Assembly: GCA_900105225.1 (NCBI GenBank)
Contig: LT629764.1
Location: forward strand, 694,098 to 758,097
Reading direction: 5' to 3'
From: Paenibacillaceae bacterium GAS479
Lineage (GTDB): Bacteria > Bacillota > Bacilli > Paenibacillales > Paenibacillaceae
DNA length: 64,000 nt
In this document: piece after piece, positions 7,819-17,214 of the stretch
Layout: the number at the start of each line of letters is the position of its first letter
Numbering within the stretch: the first letter of the stretch is position 1
The notes under the pieces: model-generated
Databases searched by the model: none
What the model was told of the DNA's origin: nothing
Seen by the model: the letters and a program-made list of their open reading frames with translations, nothing else
Position numbers and translations under genes: made by a program

Positions 7819-8664
7819 CTATTTCACTGCACCTGCAACAAGCCCCGATACGATATGGCGCTGCGCGAACATGTACACAATCAGTACAGGAACGATCGTG
7901 AACAGCAGGCCGGCGAACAGAGGGCCCCATTCGGTCTTATACTGCATTTCAACCTGCATAGCGGCCAGTCCGATCGGAAGGGTGTACTTGGTCGGATCGT
8001 TGACCAGAATCGTACCAACGATAAACTCATTCCAGATGTCTAGCACGTTGATAATACCGACGCTGATTAGGCCAGAGCGCGATAGCGGCAACATGATGCG
8101 AAAGAAGGTGCCGAAGTACCCCGCGCCGTCAATTGCCGCCGCTTCTTCCATTTCCTTCGGCAAAGAGCGGAAAAACCCAATGAGCACGAAGATGCCAAAA
8201 GCGAGAGTGTTAGATGCATAAACCAGGATAAGACCGAGCGGATTGTTGATCAAGCCTAGATCATTCATGAGGAAAAACAACGGAATGAGCGCCAGGCTGA
8301 ACGGAACCATCATAGAAGAAATATAGATTAGATATAATGCCTTGCTGCCCATGAATTTATATCTTGCAAGTGTATAAGCGGTTGTCGAGGCCAGTACGAG
8401 CCCTAGTGTCGTACCGCCAGCCGTGACGAGAATCGAGTTGATGAAATACTCCCCGAAGTTGTAATTATTCCAAACATAGCTGAAATTGGACCAATGGAGC
8501 GGCAGCTCAGGGAGCGCCCAAGGCATATTAAAGTAGAACTGCTGATTGTCCTTGAGGGCGTCCATGAGCGTCCAGATCAGGGGGTAAATAACCGAGATGC
8601 CCCACAGAATCAGAAGCGCCATCAAGATCGTTTTGACAACTGGATGCACTGTACGTTGCACCAT
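7819..8664 (-). CDS. sugar ABC transporter permease (MalG/CUT1 type)
   Basis: A 281-residue inner-membrane protein with about six hydrophobic helices. The EAA-type loop that contacts the ATPase is visible as EMEEAAAIDGAGYFGTFFRI, with the family's conserved final part (PLSRSGLISVGI). CUT1 transporters pair this with a MalF-type permease and an extracellular lipoprotein, both encoded directly upstream. No ATPase gene is in the operon; in Gram-positives a shared MsmX-like ATPase usually serves such systems. AAGGAG precedes the ATG. Substrate unknown, probably an oligosaccharide. Confidence 0.92.
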   Translation of the reverse strand: MVQRTVHPVVKTILMALLILWGISVIYPLIWTLMDALKDNQQFYFNMPWALPELPLHWSNFSYVWNNYNFGEYFINSILVTAGGTTLGLVLASTTAYTLARYKFMGSKALYLIYISSMMVPFSLALIPLFFLMNDLGLINNPLGLILVYASNTLAFGIFVLIGFFRSLPKEMEEAAAIDGAGYFGTFFRIMLPLSRSGLISVGIINVLDIWNEFIVGTILVNDPTKYTLPIGLAAMQVEMQYKTEWGPLFAGLLFTIVPVLIVYMFAQRHIVSGLVAGAVK

Positions 8665-8697
8665 ACCGGCTTCTCTCCTTCCATTAAAGGCTTGAAC

Positions 8698-9600
8698 TTA
8701 GCTGACTTCCACCTGTTCTCTGCGAAGAAGCCACTGCAGGAGGAGCGTGGTAACGAGCGACGTAGTGAGGATCGCGATTCCGATCGAAGCACCGTAGCCG
8801 AAATGCGCCTGTTTGAACGCCTGTTGATACAAGTACGAGCCCATGACCTGGGTCGAGTTATCCGGACCCCCGGCGGTCATGATCGTGACGATGACGAACG
8901 AGCCATTAAGCGTTGTCATCATGATGTTAATGATGGAAATCTTCATTTGCTCCCAGACGAGCGGCAGTGAAATATGCCAGAATTGATGCCACTGGCCTGC
9001 GCCCTCTATATCGGCGGCTTCATAAAGCGATTCCGGAATATTCGTAATTGCGGCAATCAGCAAAATCATATAAAATCCGATACCGGCCCAAATCGTCGGA
9101 GGCAGCAGCATCCATATGGAGTGGCTCTCAAAGCCAAGCCAATTGATCGTTACCGGTTCTTTGGTGAACAACGACAGGAATCCGTTCAGGAATCCGATTT
9201 GCGGATTATAGATGAAACCCCACAACACCCCAACAACAACGACAGACAGCACATTCGGAATGAAAAAGATGGAGCGGAAGAAACCGGCACCCCTGATGCG
9301 CAACCGCGTAAGCGCGATGGCGAAGAAGGTCGCAATGAGCATAATGCCAATCACTTTGCCAGCGACGAGGAAATAGTCATTGCCTATCGCATTAAGCATG
9401 ATGGGATCTTGAAGTAAATCCTTGAAGTTTTGCAGCCCTACATAATCCTTGAATTGGGACATGCCTGACCAGTCGAAAAAGGAGTTGTACAATGCCTGGA
9501 GAATGGGATAAATCGTAAACAAACAAAAATAGAGGAATGTCGGAATAATAAACGCCGCTATGAACAGCTTGCGCTGCAGTTTGGCTCCTCCCAGTTTCAT
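8698..9600 (-). CDS. sugar ABC transporter permease (MalF type)
   Basis: A 300-residue membrane protein with six predicted helices and the EAA loop LYEAADIEGAGQWHQFWHI. It begins MKLGGAKLQRKLFIAAFI; the ATG at 9600 is preceded by GGTGAG, and an upstream in-frame start at 9642 would fall inside the intercistronic hairpin. It forms the permease pair with the gene at 7819, 33 bases downstream. Confidence 0.9.
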   Translation of the reverse strand: MKLGGAKLQRKLFIAAFIIPTFLYFCLFTIYPILQALYNSFFDWSGMSQFKDYVGLQNFKDLLQDPIMLNAIGNDYFLVAGKVIGIMLIATFFAIALTRLRIRGAGFFRSIFFIPNVLSVVVVGVLWGFIYNPQIGFLNGFLSLFTKEPVTINWLGFESHSIWMLLPPTIWAGIGFYMILLIAAITNIPESLYEAADIEGAGQWHQFWHISLPLVWEQMKISIINIMMTTLNGSFVIVTIMTAGGPDNSTQVMGSYLYQQAFKQAHFGYGASIGIAILTTSLVTTLLLQWLLRREQVEVS

Positions 9601-9639
9601 CTCAAGCTCACCGCCCCCGTTTATTCTGCAATCAGAGAG

Positions 9640-9668
9640 CATCCCCGGAAGCGCCGCCCCCGGGGATG
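9640..9668 (-). other. intercistronic stem-loop after the binding-protein gene
   Basis: CATCCCCGG and CCGGGGATG pair perfectly around an 11-base loop, with no U run. Such hairpins between binding-protein and permease genes usually protect the upstream mRNA, so more binding protein than permease is made. Confidence 0.65.
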
Positions 9669-9703
9669 TTCCTTGACCGGTTATTCTTTAGGTGCGCAAC
9701 AGA

Positions 9704-11092
9704 TTATTTTTTAACTTTCTCGACAACCTTCACGACGCGGTCCACCCAGCCCTGCGGGTCGATTTTGCCAATTGTGAGAGCTACCGTAGCATCCTGCATC
9801 GCTTTATCAACATCTTGGTTGAACGTAACGGTAGGCACTACAACCGTAGAATCAGCCGTCAGATAAGCTGCTGCTTGTTTGACGAAATCCGGTGCGCTGG
9901 AGCTGCTGATATCGCCTTTGATATTGGATGGCGCACCGCTCAGCTCTGCGAACTTGGACGCTTGCTTGACGGAGAAGATAAATTGCATGAACGCTTTTGC
10001 CGCTTCTTTGTTTTTCCCGTTTTTAGCGATGGCAACCGTTGCTGTCGACGTGTTAGCTACGACTTTGTCGCCCGGTTTTTGCGTTACGGAAGGAATAAAG
10101 CCGAATTTGAAGTCAGCCGGAACATCCTTGCTCATTTCGTTCGGCAGCCACAAACCGTTCGGGATATAAGCATCTTTGTTTTGCAGGAACAGCATTTGCG
10201 AGTCCGTGTGGTTGATCGAGACAGAAGCTTTGTCGATGAAACCTTTGTCTCTCAGCTCAACGATTTTGTTCAGAGCTTCAAGCACGACTGGCGATTTGAA
10301 AGCTTCTACATCGCTGTTGCCCATATCCTGGAACAGCTTGTAGTCGTTGCCGTTCGCCGATACGATTGCCGGGAACAGGATCGAGCTATTGATATAATAC
10401 GGGTATTTGCCCGTGTGGATGAACGGAGTCGTGCCCGCAGTTTTGATCGCTTCGGAAGATTTGATGAACGAATCCCAATCCGTAGGTTCGGTCCAGCCAT
10501 TTTTCTCAAAGAGTGCTTTGTTGTAGAAAACGCCCCATGAATTCAGAACGAGCGGCACATTGTATATCTTGCCCCCGTATTGAGGCGGCTGTTGTGCGAG
10601 CAGATCGAGAATTTTCACGCCATCCACGTTGGTTGCCGTCTGCATCCATTCCGTCAGATCTTCCAGTTGTCCGTCCTCCGCCATTTGGCGGTCGTTCAAT
10701 TCAGGACCATCGATGTAGACAAAATCCGGTGGATTTCCTGCGATCCATTTCGGTTTATTTTGGGTGTTAATTTGAGGGCCAGCTTCTTCCTTGATGTTGA
10801 GATCTGGATTGGCCGTTTTGAAGTCGGCAATGACCTGCTTCCACCACTTGTCGCCGTAGCCGCCGACGAAGTACTGGATCGTAAAGTCGCCGCTCAGCTT
10901 GGTCGCTTCTCCGCCACCGGCAGAGGTGTTCTCTGGCGCCGCAGTATTTGCTGGTGTGTTGCTTGCCGGCGCTGGCGAATTCGCCGCGCTGTTGTTACTG
11001 CCTGAGTTATTGCCTCCGCAGCCTGCAAGTACGGCCAAGGACATTGCAATTGCCATTGCGCCTGCAGCTGTTTTCTTTACGGTAAACGTCAT
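9704..11092 (-). CDS. sugar-binding lipoprotein of ABC transporter (CUT1)
   Basis: A 462-residue exported lipoprotein. The signal peptide ends at the lipobox LAVLAGC; an Asn/Ser/Ala/Pro linker follows (to about residue 65), then the solute-binding fold (FTIQYFVGGYGDKWW, PPDFVYIDGPELNDRQ, WGVFYNKALFEKNGW). GGGAGGG lies nine bases before the ATG at 11092. It captures sugar outside the membrane for the two permeases encoded downstream. The operon probably has its own promoter in the 186-base gap upstream, because a terminator separates it from the regulatory genes. Confidence 0.92.
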   Translation of the reverse strand: MTFTVKKTAAGAMAIAMSLAVLAGCGGNNSGSNNSAANSPAPASNTPANTAAPENTSAGGGEATKLSGDFTIQYFVGGYGDKWWKQVIADFKTANPDLNIKEEAGPQINTQNKPKWIAGNPPDFVYIDGPELNDRQMAEDGQLEDLTEWMQTATNVDGVKILDLLAQQPPQYGGKIYNVPLVLNSWGVFYNKALFEKNGWTEPTDWDSFIKSSEAIKTAGTTPFIHTGKYPYYINSSILFPAIVSANGNDYKLFQDMGNSDVEAFKSPVVLEALNKIVELRDKGFIDKASVSINHTDSQMLFLQNKDAYIPNGLWLPNEMSKDVPADFKFGFIPSVTQKPGDKVVANTSTATVAIAKNGKNKEAAKAFMQFIFSVKQASKFAELSGAPSNIKGDISSSSAPDFVKQAAAYLTADSTVVVPTVTFNQDVDKAMQDATVALTIGKIDPQGWVDRVVKVVEKVKK

Positions 11093-11278
11093 CTGACATA
11101 ACCCTCCCAAAGTCTATAGTAGTTCCAGGACCCCTGCTGTCTCCTCTGTTGCTTTTGGCAGCTACCTGGTGCTTACCCCTATCTTAATCCGAACCGCTTG
11201 CCCACACTATGGAATATCTTCCTTAAAATCTTTAGTATTTTATGATTTTATTTTTTCATATTCATGATGTTGATGATC

Positions 11279-11309
11279 AAAAAAGCCAACCCGGACGATC
11301 CAGGTTGGC
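11279..11309 (-). terminator. terminator between sensor operon and transporter operon
   Basis: On the minus strand GCCAACC pairs with GGTTGGC around a short loop and TTTTTT follows. It lies 23 bases after the stop of the lipoprotein gene at 11332. Confidence 0.8.
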
Positions 11310-11331
11310 CACTATTCGATTATTCGATGTT

Positions 11332-12603
11332 TCACTCGGTATCCTCGGCCACCGCTTGCAGCTCGTCAAGCGCCTTTTGCGGCGAATATCGCCCCTCCAG
11401 CACAGCGCTGCCAAGATTGCGCACCGCATCGATGACGATGCCCCAGCGTTGCTGTTCAATCGGGAAAAAGTTCGCTTCCGCCAAATCGTTCAAATCCGCT
11501 TGAACCTCGGGATAGTTTGAGGCGAGCCTAAGCTCTACCGTGCGAGTAACCGGCAGAAAGCCTTCCTGTTGAATCAGCTGTGTATAGTTTTTATCCTCAT
11601 ATAAAAATTGAATAAATGTAGAAAGCGCTTCAGGATCACTGTGAGCGGTTTTAAATGAAACTAACACATCTTGAGCCCCGAAAGTTGTTGGGGGGCGGCC
11701 ATCTTTGACCGGTAGCGGCCCTTTCCCCCACTCCAAATCGGGATATTCCTTGGACACAACCGAGCTGAAAAAGTTGCCGGATATAATCATCGCCAGATTG
11801 TCGTCTCCGAGTGAACGCTGTTTTTCGTCGCGTGTTGTCAGCCAAGGCTCCTCATCCGTCAAGCCTGCATCGTACATCGACTTCAGCAGCTCCAGTCCCT
11901 CAACATTCGCTGGTTGATTAATCGCCCACCGACCATCCTTCATCCAGCCTCCGCCTGCGCCAAAGAAGAAATAGCTCAGATAAGCTTGAATGTCATCATC
12001 CGTCATGTCGATGCCAAAACCTCTCACATCCGGAAGACTCTCAATCTGCCGTGAAGTATTGATCAACTGCGACCATGTTTTTGGCGCCGCGTTGATTCCA
12101 GCCATTTGAAACAGCTTTTTATTGTAATAAAGATTGCGGACGGAAGCGACGTAAGGAATCGCGTATTGTTTACCGTCGTAACGATCTCGTTTCATCAGAT
12201 AAGGCTGAAAGTTGCTGCGGAAAGAGGCGGGCAATATATCCTCCCAATCATTGAGCAGCCCTTCGGCGGCAAAATGAGAGTAATAGTCGACGTTAAGCAA
12301 ATCCGGCGGCTCATTCTGTGCAAGCATGTTTGAGTAAATACCATCCAGAATATCCCACCCAACCACTTGGAGCTCTACATTAATTGTTGGATTTTGTGAT
12401 TCAAATTCCCGAACCAGCTTCTCGAGCAAAGGTTTCGTTTGCGTGCTGTACTCGGTGGCAACAAACTTGATCAGCGCCTGCTTCTCCGTCGGCTCGCTGA
12501 TTTGCGGCGGCGACTGCTTCTGAAAACAGCCGGTCAGTGCCAGCAGCAATAAACTGCAGGTAACCCGTTTAAAGGATGTGCTGTAACGATAATGCAAGCC
12601 CAT
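11332..12603 (-). CDS. extracellular sugar-binding lipoprotein in sensor operon
   Basis: A 423-residue lipoprotein (lipobox LALTGC) of the bacterial solute-binding type: FESQNPTINVELQVVGW, PPDLLNVDYYSHFAAEG, VRNLYYNKKLFQMAGI. It has no permease of its own in the same unit. It follows a regulator, a kinase and a second binding protein, and precedes the transporter operon, so it may be an alternative receptor for that transporter or a co-sensor for the kinase. AGGAGAGAGG precedes the ATG. It differs clearly in sequence from the binding protein at 9704. Confidence 0.88.
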   Translation of the reverse strand: MGLHYRYSTSFKRVTCSLLLLALTGCFQKQSPPQISEPTEKQALIKFVATEYSTQTKPLLEKLVREFESQNPTINVELQVVGWDILDGIYSNMLAQNEPPDLLNVDYYSHFAAEGLLNDWEDILPASFRSNFQPYLMKRDRYDGKQYAIPYVASVRNLYYNKKLFQMAGINAAPKTWSQLINTSRQIESLPDVRGFGIDMTDDDIQAYLSYFFFGAGGGWMKDGRWAINQPANVEGLELLKSMYDAGLTDEEPWLTTRDEKQRSLGDDNLAMIISGNFFSSVVSKEYPDLEWGKGPLPVKDGRPPTTFGAQDVLVSFKTAHSDPEALSTFIQFLYEDKNYTQLIQQEGFLPVTRTVELRLASNYPEVQADLNDLAEANFFPIEQQRWGIVIDAVRNLGSAVLEGRYSPQKALDELQAVAEDTE

Positions 12604-12680
12604 CGCCTCTCTCCTTTCTCCTGCTGTTGGTAGAATCCTCTGCCGTAACAGTATGACAATCTGTCGTAATCATCGAAGAT

Positions 12681-13655
12681 TTAATACACAAATGGAAAGA
12701 GCAGCTTCTGGTTTTCCGGCTCGTACATATTCGCGGTTGTAATCGTCGTTGAGGGGATGTCCACCATTTTGGAAACGTTGCGCTCGCGAATCAGGCTGTC
12801 CGCCGTCTGCACACCGAGAAAGCCCATATTAAACGGATTCTGAACGATCAATGCATGCATCTGTCCTCTTTCCAGCAACTGAATTTCCGGAATCGAGCTG
12901 TCAAATCCAATTAGCTTGACGCTGTGGGTTAGACCTACATCCGCAAGCGCTCTGGCCGCACCGGTAACTCCGACATCCGTGAGCGCAATAACGCCTGTAA
13001 TATCCGGGTAGGCGATCGTCAGCGATTTGACCGTCCAGTATGCCTGCTCTTCGGACATGCCGATTCGATACGTTCCCAGATTAAACGCTTTGCCTGGAGA
13101 AAGCACCTCTTGCACTCCTTCCGTACGCTGGCTGGATACCGTGGAACTCTCGTCGCTCGTAATAAGCGCGAATACCGGCTTTCTCACCTGTCCTGGACCG
13201 AGTCTATTCGCTGCTTGACGGCCTTCCTCTATATGATCGCTGGAAACATAGCTATCATAATCAAGCTCCAGCAAAGGAGTATCCAAAATAATCAGCTTGA
13301 TACCGGCTTGTCGACTAGCTTCAATCTCCTTAACCATCAGATCCTCGCGGATTGGGGCGAGCACGATGGCTGCCGGTTTTGATGCAATTGCCTTTTTCAG
13401 CAGAAGACGCTGATCCTCTGGATTTTCCGCTCCGATAGGTCCGAATAACTCCAGAGGAACCTTAAGCTCTTTCGCCGCAGCAAGCGCACCAGAATGCACG
13501 GTTTGCCAGTACGAGTTGTTAATATCGTTCGTTTTCATAATGAGCACGATTTTTTCCGCAGAGCTAGCGGGGGGCTCCTTCCAGAGCCCCATCCAGCCGA
13601 TTAGCATGACGGAACCGAGCAGCAGCAACGGCAGCCACAGCTTTTTGCTTCCCAT
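12681..13655 (-). CDS. membrane-anchored periplasmic-binding-like sugar sensor
   Basis: A 324-residue protein with an N-terminal hydrophobic helix (LWLPLLLLGSVMLIGWMG) but no lipobox Cys, followed by a ribose-binding-type fold: KTNDINNSYWQTVHSGALAA, KPAAIVLAPIREDLM, VIALTDVGVTGAARALADVG and VKLIGFDSSIPEIQLLERG. Its stop-start gap to the kinase gene is 19 bases. Anchored proteins of this kind next to YesM-type kinases form three-component systems (for example AraP-AraS-AraT in Geobacillus) in which the binding protein reports the sugar to the kinase. The order here fits that. Confidence 0.82.
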   Translation of the reverse strand: MGSKKLWLPLLLLGSVMLIGWMGLWKEPPASSAEKIVLIMKTNDINNSYWQTVHSGALAAAKELKVPLELFGPIGAENPEDQRLLLKKAIASKPAAIVLAPIREDLMVKEIEASRQAGIKLIILDTPLLELDYDSYVSSDHIEEGRQAANRLGPGQVRKPVFALITSDESSTVSSQRTEGVQEVLSPGKAFNLGTYRIGMSEEQAYWTVKSLTIAYPDITGVIALTDVGVTGAARALADVGLTHSVKLIGFDSSIPEIQLLERGQMHALIVQNPFNMGFLGVQTADSLIRERNVSKMVDIPSTTITTANMYEPENQKLLFPFVY

Positions 13656-13674
13656 AACACATCTCTCGCTTCCT

Positions 13675-15471
13675 TCAGCGAACCTTCGGGATCATAACCG
13701 TCACCGTAGTGCCCTCAGAGATTTCACTTGTGATCGTAATGCCGTAGGCTGACCCGAACGTCAGCTTAATTCTTTCATTGACGTTGCTGACCCCGATATG
13801 CTCCCGGTCGTTATTCCGCACTCCGGCGCTCATCAATAACTTGATCGTTTCCTCGCTCATCCCTTGCCCATTGTCAGTTACATGGAATAAAATGCAGTCC
13901 TCCTGCAGCTCCGCAGTTATACTCACAACGCCGCCCTCGGGCATATGTTTAATTCCATGATAAATCGCATTTTCGACAAAGGGCTGAAGGAGAATGCGCG
14001 GAGTTTTGTACACATGCAGTTCACGTGGAATATCGATCCGGTAGTCGAGCATGTCACGGTAGCGCATCTTCTGAATTTGCAAATAGCTAGCGATATGCTC
14101 CTGCTCAATTCGAATCGATACCAGTTCGTCATCCTTAGCAATGCTCGACCGAAACAGCTTGGCCAGCGCCGATGTCATCAACACGACCTCTTCATTTTTC
14201 TTTTGCTCCGACATCCATATAATGGAATCTAATGTGTTGTAAAGGAAATGAGGATTGATCTGTGATTGCAGCAATCGCAGCTCCGTTCGCCGCTTCGTTT
14301 CCTCCGTCTGGATTCGTTCATCCATAAGCCTCTGGGTTTGGCCAACCATCATATTAAAGGTCCGCTCCAGCTGACCAATCTCATTTGCCTGTTCCACCTC
14401 GGCGCGAACTTTGAAATTCCCCCGCTCGACCTGCCTCATCACAACTTGCAGACGGCGAATAGGCCTAGTAATTCGATGAGTCAAAAAAAATGAAATAATA
14501 AGCGTCACCGCAAGAGCTGCAGCGGCCCACAGCAGAAAGGAGTTCCGCATCTCTTCGGGGTTGGCGTTCAGCTCGTTCTGATAAGCGACACCGACAATTT
14601 TCCAGCCAAAATTGGTATCCTGCACGGAGTAGATCTTTTTGCCGCTCTCATCGTCAACGACAAAGCTGCTCTCGCTGCTGGACATAACCCGGCTCAGCGG
14701 CTCAGTGCGAAGCTTGCTGTAGAGCAATTGCTGCTGCGGATGATAGACGATATTCCCTTCGCGATCTACGATGAATATATATCCGCGTGTACCGAGCTTA
14801 ACCCCCATGCTGATTTCGTTTATGACATTGAGCTTGAGGTTAACTAGTGCGATTCCTTGCCCGTTCATGCTATTGCTGTTTTTGAGCTCACGGCTCAGCG
14901 AGACGACCCATTGGTAGTCGCCTTCCACAATATTTTGAACATGGGGCGCCGAAATGAATGACTTGCCCTCCGCCTTAGCCGCTTCCTGGTACCATTCTTG
15001 CTCCTCCAACTGCACGTTAGGATTCAACGTTGTCGTTTTGCGATCCGACACATTACGTCCGTTATACCCGAACACCATAATGGAATCGATATCCTTGCGC
15101 ATGTACATGAGCGACTGGAACAGGCTGGAGATATTTTTTTCATAAGTGTAGACTTCTTCCCGGCTAATGAATGGATTGTCAGAAATGAAATATTTGACGT
15201 CTTTACTCGTAAAAATAAGCAGCGAAATATTTTCCATGCTATCGATGTACGATTGAATATTCTGCCCGACCTGCTGAACAACTTCTCCCATATAGGCTTC
15301 GGAGTTGGTGATAACGGCATCCTCGGACAAATTGTAGCTGATGACGCTCGTTATGCCGATCGCTCCCAGGATGAGGACGGAAAAGGCGAACGAGATTGAT
15401 CCGTGAATCGTCTTCACCCAGACAAAACGGTTCCGCAGCCATATCGGAAGGCGATTTCGGCCGCTTTTCAT
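13675..15471 (-). CDS. YesM-type sensor histidine kinase
   Basis: A 598-residue membrane kinase. One helix near residues 25-45, an extracellular sensor (Cache-like) region of about 250 residues, a second helix near 305-325, then HAMP (RRLQVVMRQVERGNFKV), the His-kinase box QSQINPHFLYNTLD with the phosphorylated His, and an ATPase domain (PFVENAIYHGIKHMPEGG, VTDNGQGM). The ATG overlaps the regulator's stop (ATGA), so the pair is coupled. With the anchored sugar sensor encoded next, it probably transmits a sugar signal to the regulator at 15468. Confidence 0.93.
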   Translation of the reverse strand: MKSGRNRLPIWLRNRFVWVKTIHGSISFAFSVLILGAIGITSVISYNLSEDAVITNSEAYMGEVVQQVGQNIQSYIDSMENISLLIFTSKDVKYFISDNPFISREEVYTYEKNISSLFQSLMYMRKDIDSIMVFGYNGRNVSDRKTTTLNPNVQLEEQEWYQEAAKAEGKSFISAPHVQNIVEGDYQWVVSLSRELKNSNSMNGQGIALVNLKLNVINEISMGVKLGTRGYIFIVDREGNIVYHPQQQLLYSKLRTEPLSRVMSSSESSFVVDDESGKKIYSVQDTNFGWKIVGVAYQNELNANPEEMRNSFLLWAAAALAVTLIISFFLTHRITRPIRRLQVVMRQVERGNFKVRAEVEQANEIGQLERTFNMMVGQTQRLMDERIQTEETKRRTELRLLQSQINPHFLYNTLDSIIWMSEQKKNEEVVLMTSALAKLFRSSIAKDDELVSIRIEQEHIASYLQIQKMRYRDMLDYRIDIPRELHVYKTPRILLQPFVENAIYHGIKHMPEGGVVSITAELQEDCILFHVTDNGQGMSEETIKLLMSAGVRNNDREHIGVSNVNERIKLTFGSAYGITITSEISEGTTVTVMIPKVR

Positions 15472-17075
15472 GGGCTTTCCTTGAACTTCTCTCGGTATTC
15501 GCGCGGAGAGAGTCCCGCATGCTTTTTGAAGCTCAGGCTAAAGTAGTTTGGATCGCTATAGCCAACCATTGAAGCGATCTCATAAAACTTCAGAGAAGTG
15601 CTGGTAAGCAGATCTTTGGCCTTGGACATACGGAAACGGGTTAAGTATTCCACAAAAGTTTCACCTGTTTCTTGTTTGAACATTTGGCTAAAATAACTCG
15701 TGCTCATCAGCACATGTCGGCAAATATCCTGCAACGAAACCCGATCTTCCGCATAATGCTCCTCGATGTACAGAAGCGCCTTGCCGATCTGGCTGCGGCT
15801 GAGCTTACTGCGGCCCTCCGCCAAAGTCTCGCTTGCGCTGCCCGCGATATCAGTTAGCCAATCGCCGACCTCATCTAGCGTTTCTAGTCGATAAACTTCC
15901 GAGAAAAGCATCCTGCGGCCTGTAATAAGGCTCGCTTCAATCCCCATCTCCTGCATGACGCTCAGCATCAATACAAGCGCTTTCTGAATTTCAAGATGAC
16001 AAGCCTCCATCGGAGCGCGGGACGTCTTCAGCATCCCAATGAAATCACGGATTAAACGAGGGATTTCCGCTGTTGCTCCCGATCTTAGCGCGGCGCCAAG
16101 CTCCTGACTCCAGTTCTCGCTAATGGCCGGAGCAGATGATTTAGCTCCCTCCAGATCGATAATGCTCAGCACGCGGTTTTTGCCGTACTGGAAGCGATAA
16201 TCAAGCGCGGTTGCGGCGCTCCGGTAAGAATCGGGTAATCCATTCAACTCCCGCGATGCACGTCCGATTGCAGCGGTCATCGTATAACCGAGATAACGCT
16301 CAATTCCATGGCGGGCTTCCTCGGCGATCCTTCCTGCCTTTTCATAAAGCAGCTCTGCCGACTCTCCCGCCACAATCGCCGCAATGCGATCTTCACGGGT
16401 TCGGAACACAGCTCCTTGCTCGCGAATGACGATCTCATCGATAATGTTATAACCTGCAAATCGCAGCAGCTCCCGATCCTGCTCAATATCAGAACGCGCA
16501 TCGCAGTTATCATAATCAAATATAACGATAAGCAGAGAGGACTCAAGCGGCGGCAAGCCAAAATAGTCCAGTTGTTCACGCGCTCCAACGGCACCAGTGC
16601 CATGAATGGCAAGCCGCTCAAGAAAGCGCTCTCGCAATAGCGGAAGACTTTGATTCAAGTCGCTGCGGAGCCGGCTAATATCCTCCATGCGACTTTTTTC
16701 CTCGTCCATCTCCTTACGCACGCGGTCCAGCAATTGTCGAGTTTCCTGCGCGGTGATCGGCTTTAAAATAAAATCATGCACCTTTAAACGAAGCGCCTGC
16801 TGGGCATAATCAAACTGGTCGTATCCCGTCAGGATAATGATTTTGATATAAGGATATTGCTCTGCAATCCGGGCCGTTAGCTCAAGACCGTCAATATTGG
16901 GCATATTAATATCGGTCAGCACAAGATCTGGCTGCAACTGATGAACCGCTTCTAACGCATCACGGCCATTCGCAAAGTCACCAATAAGCTCAAAGCCATG
17001 ACGGTTCCAGTCAATCGTATTCATTAGGCCTTCACGGAACACCGCTTCGTCATCGGCTAGAATAAGCTTGTACAT
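15468..17075 (-). CDS. YesN-type response regulator with AraC DNA-binding domain
   Basis: A 535-residue protein. The receiver domain has the acidic pocket DDE (8-10), phospho-acceptor D55 in LVLTDINMPNIDG and the Lys of FILKPI. A long middle region follows, then two AraC-type helix-turn-helix motifs (LQDICRHVLMSTSYFSQMFK; YEIASMVGYSDPNYFSLSFK). The ATG at 17075 has AGGAGG five bases upstream; the longer frame to 17168 lacks a site. It is the first gene of the sensor operon and most likely activates the transporter operon at 11.1 kb. Confidence 0.93.
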   Translation of the reverse strand: MYKLILADDEAVFREGLMNTIDWNRHGFELIGDFANGRDALEAVHQLQPDLVLTDINMPNIDGLELTARIAEQYPYIKIIILTGYDQFDYAQQALRLKVHDFILKPITAQETRQLLDRVRKEMDEEKSRMEDISRLRSDLNQSLPLLRERFLERLAIHGTGAVGAREQLDYFGLPPLESSLLIVIFDYDNCDARSDIEQDRELLRFAGYNIIDEIVIREQGAVFRTREDRIAAIVAGESAELLYEKAGRIAEEARHGIERYLGYTMTAAIGRASRELNGLPDSYRSAATALDYRFQYGKNRVLSIIDLEGAKSSAPAISENWSQELGAALRSGATAEIPRLIRDFIGMLKTSRAPMEACHLEIQKALVLMLSVMQEMGIEASLITGRRMLFSEVYRLETLDEVGDWLTDIAGSASETLAEGRSKLSRSQIGKALLYIEEHYAEDRVSLQDICRHVLMSTSYFSQMFKQETGETFVEYLTRFRMSKAKDLLTSTSLKFYEIASMVGYSDPNYFSLSFKKHAGLSPREYREKFKESP

Positions 17076-17173
17076 GCTGCCTCCTGCCGGGGAATTAAAT
17101 ATGCTTTGTGTTGTAGCTTCCCCATCCTTTATGTAGATTATAGTGTCGAACCGTGTTTGATTTGTCAATGTAA

Positions 17174-17204
17174 AAGAGAAAGGCCGCCTGTTCTAGGCGA
17201 CCTT
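17174..17204 (-). terminator. terminator of the yhcN-like gene
   Basis: AAGGTCGCCT-AGAAC-AGGCGGCCTT forms a near-perfect hairpin on the minus strand, followed by a weak T-rich stretch. It starts 11 bases after the stop at 17215. Confidence 0.7.
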
Positions 17205-17214
17205 CAATTTACTT

